Below, piece by piece: positions 60,432-64,000 of a stretch of DNA of 64,000 bases; the stretch's first letter is position 1, and the number at the start of each line of letters is the position of its first letter. The translations under genes and the position numbers were made by a program. The notes beneath the pieces were generated by a model. The model did no database searches and was not told where the DNA came from. It worked only from the letters and a program-made list of their open reading frames with translations. Location of the stretch: NCBI RefSeq assembly GCF_018881575.1, contig NZ_JACVQB010000003.1, positions 124,001-188,000 on the forward strand, written 5' to 3'. The DNA comes from Polynucleobacter sp. UK-Kesae-W10 (lineage in GTDB: Bacteria > Pseudomonadota > Gammaproteobacteria > Burkholderiales > Burkholderiaceae).

Positions 60432-60461
60432 AAAAACAAAAACCCCAGCAATATGCTGGGG
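60432..60461 (-). terminator. Attenuator terminator in the leuA leader
   Basis: Minus strand: stem CCCCAGCA / TGCTGGGG (60461-60454 with 60450-60443), 3-nt loop, then TTTTTGTTTTT. It stands between the leader ORF stop (60502) and the leuA start (60378), so it must be read through for leuA expression. Its 5' arm can alternatively pair with the GCTTGGGG stretch near codons 19-22 of the leader ORF. Confidence 0.85.
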
Positions 60462-60501
60462 CTGGTATTGGTGGTTAATGGATTTACTCTATCGCATCAA
60501 C

Positions 60502-60579
60502 TCAGGCCTTACCCGCCCCAAGCTTTAGGCTTAGTGCTAGTAGAAGGAGGCCGGTTAAAGGCGAAAAATTCATCAACAT
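60502..60579 (-). CDS. leuL: Leucine-rich leader peptide of leuA (leuL-like)
   Basis: A 25-codon ORF from ATG at 60579 to TGA at 60502, too short for routine calling. Nine of 25 residues are Leu, with residues 11-20 reading LLLLALSLKL; four of the Leu codons are CTA. It lies just upstream of an intrinsic terminator in front of leuA, the arrangement of a classical leucine attenuator: a ribosome stalled at the Leu codons would favour antitermination. There is no Shine-Dalgarno sequence. A -10-like TATATT at 60591-60586 would place the transcript start at or next to the ATG, suggesting a leaderless message. The gene symbol is by analogy with the enterobacterial leader. Confidence 0.8.
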   Translation of the reverse strand: MLMNFSPLTGLLLLALSLKLGAGKA

Positions 60580-60585
60580 GGATTA

Positions 60586-60591
60586 AATATA
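60586..60591 (-). promoter_or_regulatory. Candidate -10 element of the leuL-leuA transcript
   Basis: TATATT on the minus strand, 6 bp before the leader ATG and 17 bp past the pssA stop codon. The matching -35 position overlaps the pssA stop and is weak (TTAGCT, spacer 18). If used, transcription starts at about 60579. Confidence 0.45.
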
Positions 60592-60607
60592 CCCGAAAAA
60601 CTCGGTT

Positions 60608-61465
60608 TTAGCTAAAACGTTTGCCACTCAGACGCTCCCAAGCCCATATGACGTATCCCGAAATGGAATAGACCACAAATAAGCCAAAGAGCGTTAAGGG
60701 TGGGTTTGAAGAAATCAGGACAAAGGTCAATATCAATAAGACCATGACGCCAAACGGCACACGGTAACGGACGTCCAAGGCTTTGCCACTATAAAAACGG
60801 GCATTGGAAACCATAGTCAGGCCTGCGTAGACTGCAATGAAGAAGGTAATCCAGGGTATAGCCGTATCTCGCACAGGAATCTTGTTGTCGTCTGCCAACC
60901 AAATAAAGCCAGCAATCAAGGAGCCAGCCGCAGGACTAGGTAAGCCCTGGAAGAACTTCTTATCTACTACACCGGTATTCACATTAAAGCGGGCCAAGCG
61001 TAGAGCTGCACCAGCGCAATAAGTAAAGGCGGCTAACCAACCCCACTTACCTAAATCTTTTAAGGCCCACTCGTAAGCAACTAGAGCTGGCGCCACACCA
61101 AAGGAAACCATATCCGCGAGCGAATCATATTGCTCTCCAAAAGCACTTTGCGTATTGGTCATGCGCGCTACTCGACCATCCATGCCATCCAAAACCAATG
61201 AAGCAAAGATCGCAATTGCAGCAATCTGGAACTGATCGTTCATTGCATTGACGATGGCAAAAAAACCGCTGAACAGCGCAGCCGTGGTAAAGGCGTTAGG
61301 AAGAAGGTAGATGCCCTTGTTACGTGGACGAGGTTTTTGTTGCGCTTCTTCCTCATAATCCAAAGGATCGCCAAGCTCTTCAGCCCACTCATCCTGAGAT
61401 GAATGCTTGCGAAGCTGAGTCAGGCGGCTGCGATCTAAACGGCCACGACGGCGAAAGGTAGTCAA
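60608..61465 (-). CDS. pssA: CDP-diacylglycerol--serine O-phosphatidyltransferase
   Basis: Makes phosphatidylserine, the precursor of phosphatidylethanolamine. 285 aa. A ~50-residue charged N-terminal extension precedes a membrane domain with the CDP-alcohol phosphotransferase motif: DGMDGRVARM followed by GEQYDSLADMVSFG (D-x2-DG-x2-AR ... G-x3-D-x3-D). About six to eight helices follow. The frame begins at a TTG at 61465. Lies 25 bp after psd, its pathway partner. Confidence 0.94.
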   Translation of the reverse strand: MTTFRRRGRLDRSRLTQLRKHSSQDEWAEELGDPLDYEEEAQQKPRPRNKGIYLLPNAFTTAALFSGFFAIVNAMNDQFQIAAIAIFASLVLDGMDGRVARMTNTQSAFGEQYDSLADMVSFGVAPALVAYEWALKDLGKWGWLAAFTYCAGAALRLARFNVNTGVVDKKFFQGLPSPAAGSLIAGFIWLADDNKIPVRDTAIPWITFFIAVYAGLTMVSNARFYSGKALDVRYRVPFGVMVLLILTFVLISSNPPLTLFGLFVVYSISGYVIWAWERLSGKRFS

Positions 61466-61490
61466 ATAAAGCCCCGGTAAAGAATTTGAA

Positions 61491-62138
61491 TCAATCTAAG
61501 CCAGGCACACGCGCCAAAGCTGTATTGGTTGCAAATACTTTATCACCAACAGAAACCAAAGGTTCAGCAGTTAAGGGTAAATAAACATCTACACGCGATC
61601 CAAAGCGAATAAAGCCGTAGCGCTCCCCTGCTTTCAGGCGATCACCAACATGGATGTAGCACAGAATACGGCGTGCAATAAGGCCAGCAACTTGAACCAG
61701 GGTCACCACTTGACCATTGGCATCAATCACGACGGCATTACGTTCATTTTCTGTAGAAGCCTTATCCAGATCTGCGTTAACAAACTTACCCGGAAAGTAC
61801 TGAATCTCTTTTACCAAACCATTGACCGCGCTGCGGTTGGAGTGAACATTGAAAACGTTCATGAAAACACTAATCTTGAGCGCTTCACGACCTGCATAAG
61901 GATCATTGGCAGTTTCAACCACCACAATACGACCATCAGCTGGAGACAATACTAAATCGCGACCAAGCGCAGGAATGCGCTGAGGATCACGGAAAAACTG
62001 CAGCACAAAAATAAAGATGATCCAAAGTGGCCATGACCAAGCGATACCGCCGAGGTAGTGAACCAGCAAAGTCACCACCCCCACTAGCGCCAAATAGGGC
62101 CAACCTTCTTTCGCAATAATGGGGTGTGGATACATCAT
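61491..62138 (-). CDS. psd: Phosphatidylserine decarboxylase proenzyme
   Basis: Converts phosphatidylserine to phosphatidylethanolamine. 215 aa, the short form found in many bacteria. Two hydrophobic segments occupy residues 14-48. [27 protein letters not shown] and the self-cleavage region [13 protein letters not shown] are present; cleavage between Gly180 and Ser181 would create the pyruvoyl group. Two adjacent ATG codons at the start. Located 42 bp after ilvC. Confidence 0.95.
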   Translation of the reverse strand: MMYPHPIIAKEGWPYLALVGVVTLLVHYLGGIAWSWPLWIIFIFVLQFFRDPQRIPALGRDLVLSPADGRIVVVETANDPYAGREALKISVFMNVFNVHSNRSAVNGLVKEIQYFPGKFVNADLDKASTENERNAVVIDANGQVVTLVQVAGLIARRILCYIHVGDRLKAGERYGFIRFGSRVDVYLPLTAEPLVSVGDKVFATNTALARVPGLD

Positions 62139-62180
62139 ATTTATTCTGAGCCTTTTAAGTTACTTCAATCAATCGAATGC

Positions 62181-63746
<1,566 letters not shown>

Positions 63747-63747
<1 letters not shown>

Positions 63748-64000
63748 TACAGATCCTCGCTGCCCAAAAGCATTTCAGTAATTCCCTTGCCCGCTTGAAC
63801 CATGGGCCAAACGTTTTCTTCTGGGTCAGTCTGGAAATCCATAAATACAGTGCGATCTTTTAAGCGAATCGCCTCTTTGAGCGCACCCTCTACGTCAGAT
63901 TTTTTCTCAATACGCATACCAACGTGCCCATAGGCCTCAGCCAACTTCACAAAGTCAGGCAAAGAGTCCATGTAAGAGCTGGAGTAGCGCTTGTTATAAG
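63747..64000 (-). CDS. ilvB: Acetolactate synthase large subunit, C-terminal fragment
   Basis: Only the last ~84 codons lie in the window; the frame runs open to the edge (the Met at 63971 is internal). YNKRYSSSYMDSLPDFVKLA followed by EAYGHVGMRIEK and PMVQAGKGITEMLL match the C-terminal ThDP domain of acetolactate synthase, which condenses pyruvate to acetolactate for valine, leucine and isoleucine. Coupled to ilvN. Could be named ilvI or ilvB; not decidable here. Confidence 0.95.

Overview
The window reads as a continuous piece of a betaproteobacterial chromosome, order Burkholderiales, and most likely Polynucleobacter (Burkholderiaceae). This rests on gene order (carA-carB-greA-DUF4149 / yhbY / rlmE-ftsH-folP-glmM; tpiA-secG-tRNA-Leu-nuoA..N; ilvB-ilvN-ilvC-psd-pssA-leuA; gloB-methyltransferase-rnhA), on protein sequences, and on a moderate GC content judged by eye (not computed). 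Genes are tightly packed. The longest gene-free stretches are about 200-270 bp and no gap exceeds 300 bp. I see no insertion sequence, prophage, CRISPR array or toxin-antitoxin pair.

Layout. 1-2738: start of the Pst high-affinity phosphate transporter operon (pstS-pstC-pstA, minus strand), with a Pho-box-like site upstream of pstS and a strong hairpin between pstS and pstC. 2934-6368: an accessory block that is A/T-richer to the eye. It holds a CorA/ZntB-type transporter (minus) and a three-gene plus-strand set: an outer-membrane barrel protein, an unknown small protein and a secreted metallophosphoesterase. This set is headed by a second Pho-box-like site. 6374-13089: glmM, folP, ftsH, rlmE, yhbY, DUF4149, greA. 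13146-17611: carBA. 17837-23288: prpE, mltD-like, gloB, a methyltransferase and rnhA. 23402-28511: an RND efflux pair and dnaQ. 28508-38864: mixed metabolic genes, namely a TPR/O-GlcNAc-transferase-like protein, tartrate/malate dehydrogenase, SprT-like, amidase, Bug solute-binding protein, Old-Yellow-Enzyme, mmsA, DUF1178 and Nudix. 39006-53496: the complete 14-gene nuo operon for respiratory complex I, preceded by tRNA-Leu(GAG), secG, tpiA and a quinone oxidoreductase. 55926-58629: pnp and rpsO. 58831-64000: leuA, pssA, psd, ilvC, ilvN and the 3' end of ilvB.

How the parts work together. The left end points to phosphate scavenging: the Pst importer and the neighbouring secreted phosphoesterase set carry matching 18-bp direct-repeat sites. 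The right end is the branched-chain amino acid pathway. Upstream of leuA lies an unlisted 25-codon leucine-rich leader ORF (9 Leu, four CTA codons) followed by an intrinsic terminator and a possible antiterminator pairing, which is a complete-looking leucine attenuator. These two regulatory systems are the most interesting content of an otherwise housekeeping window.
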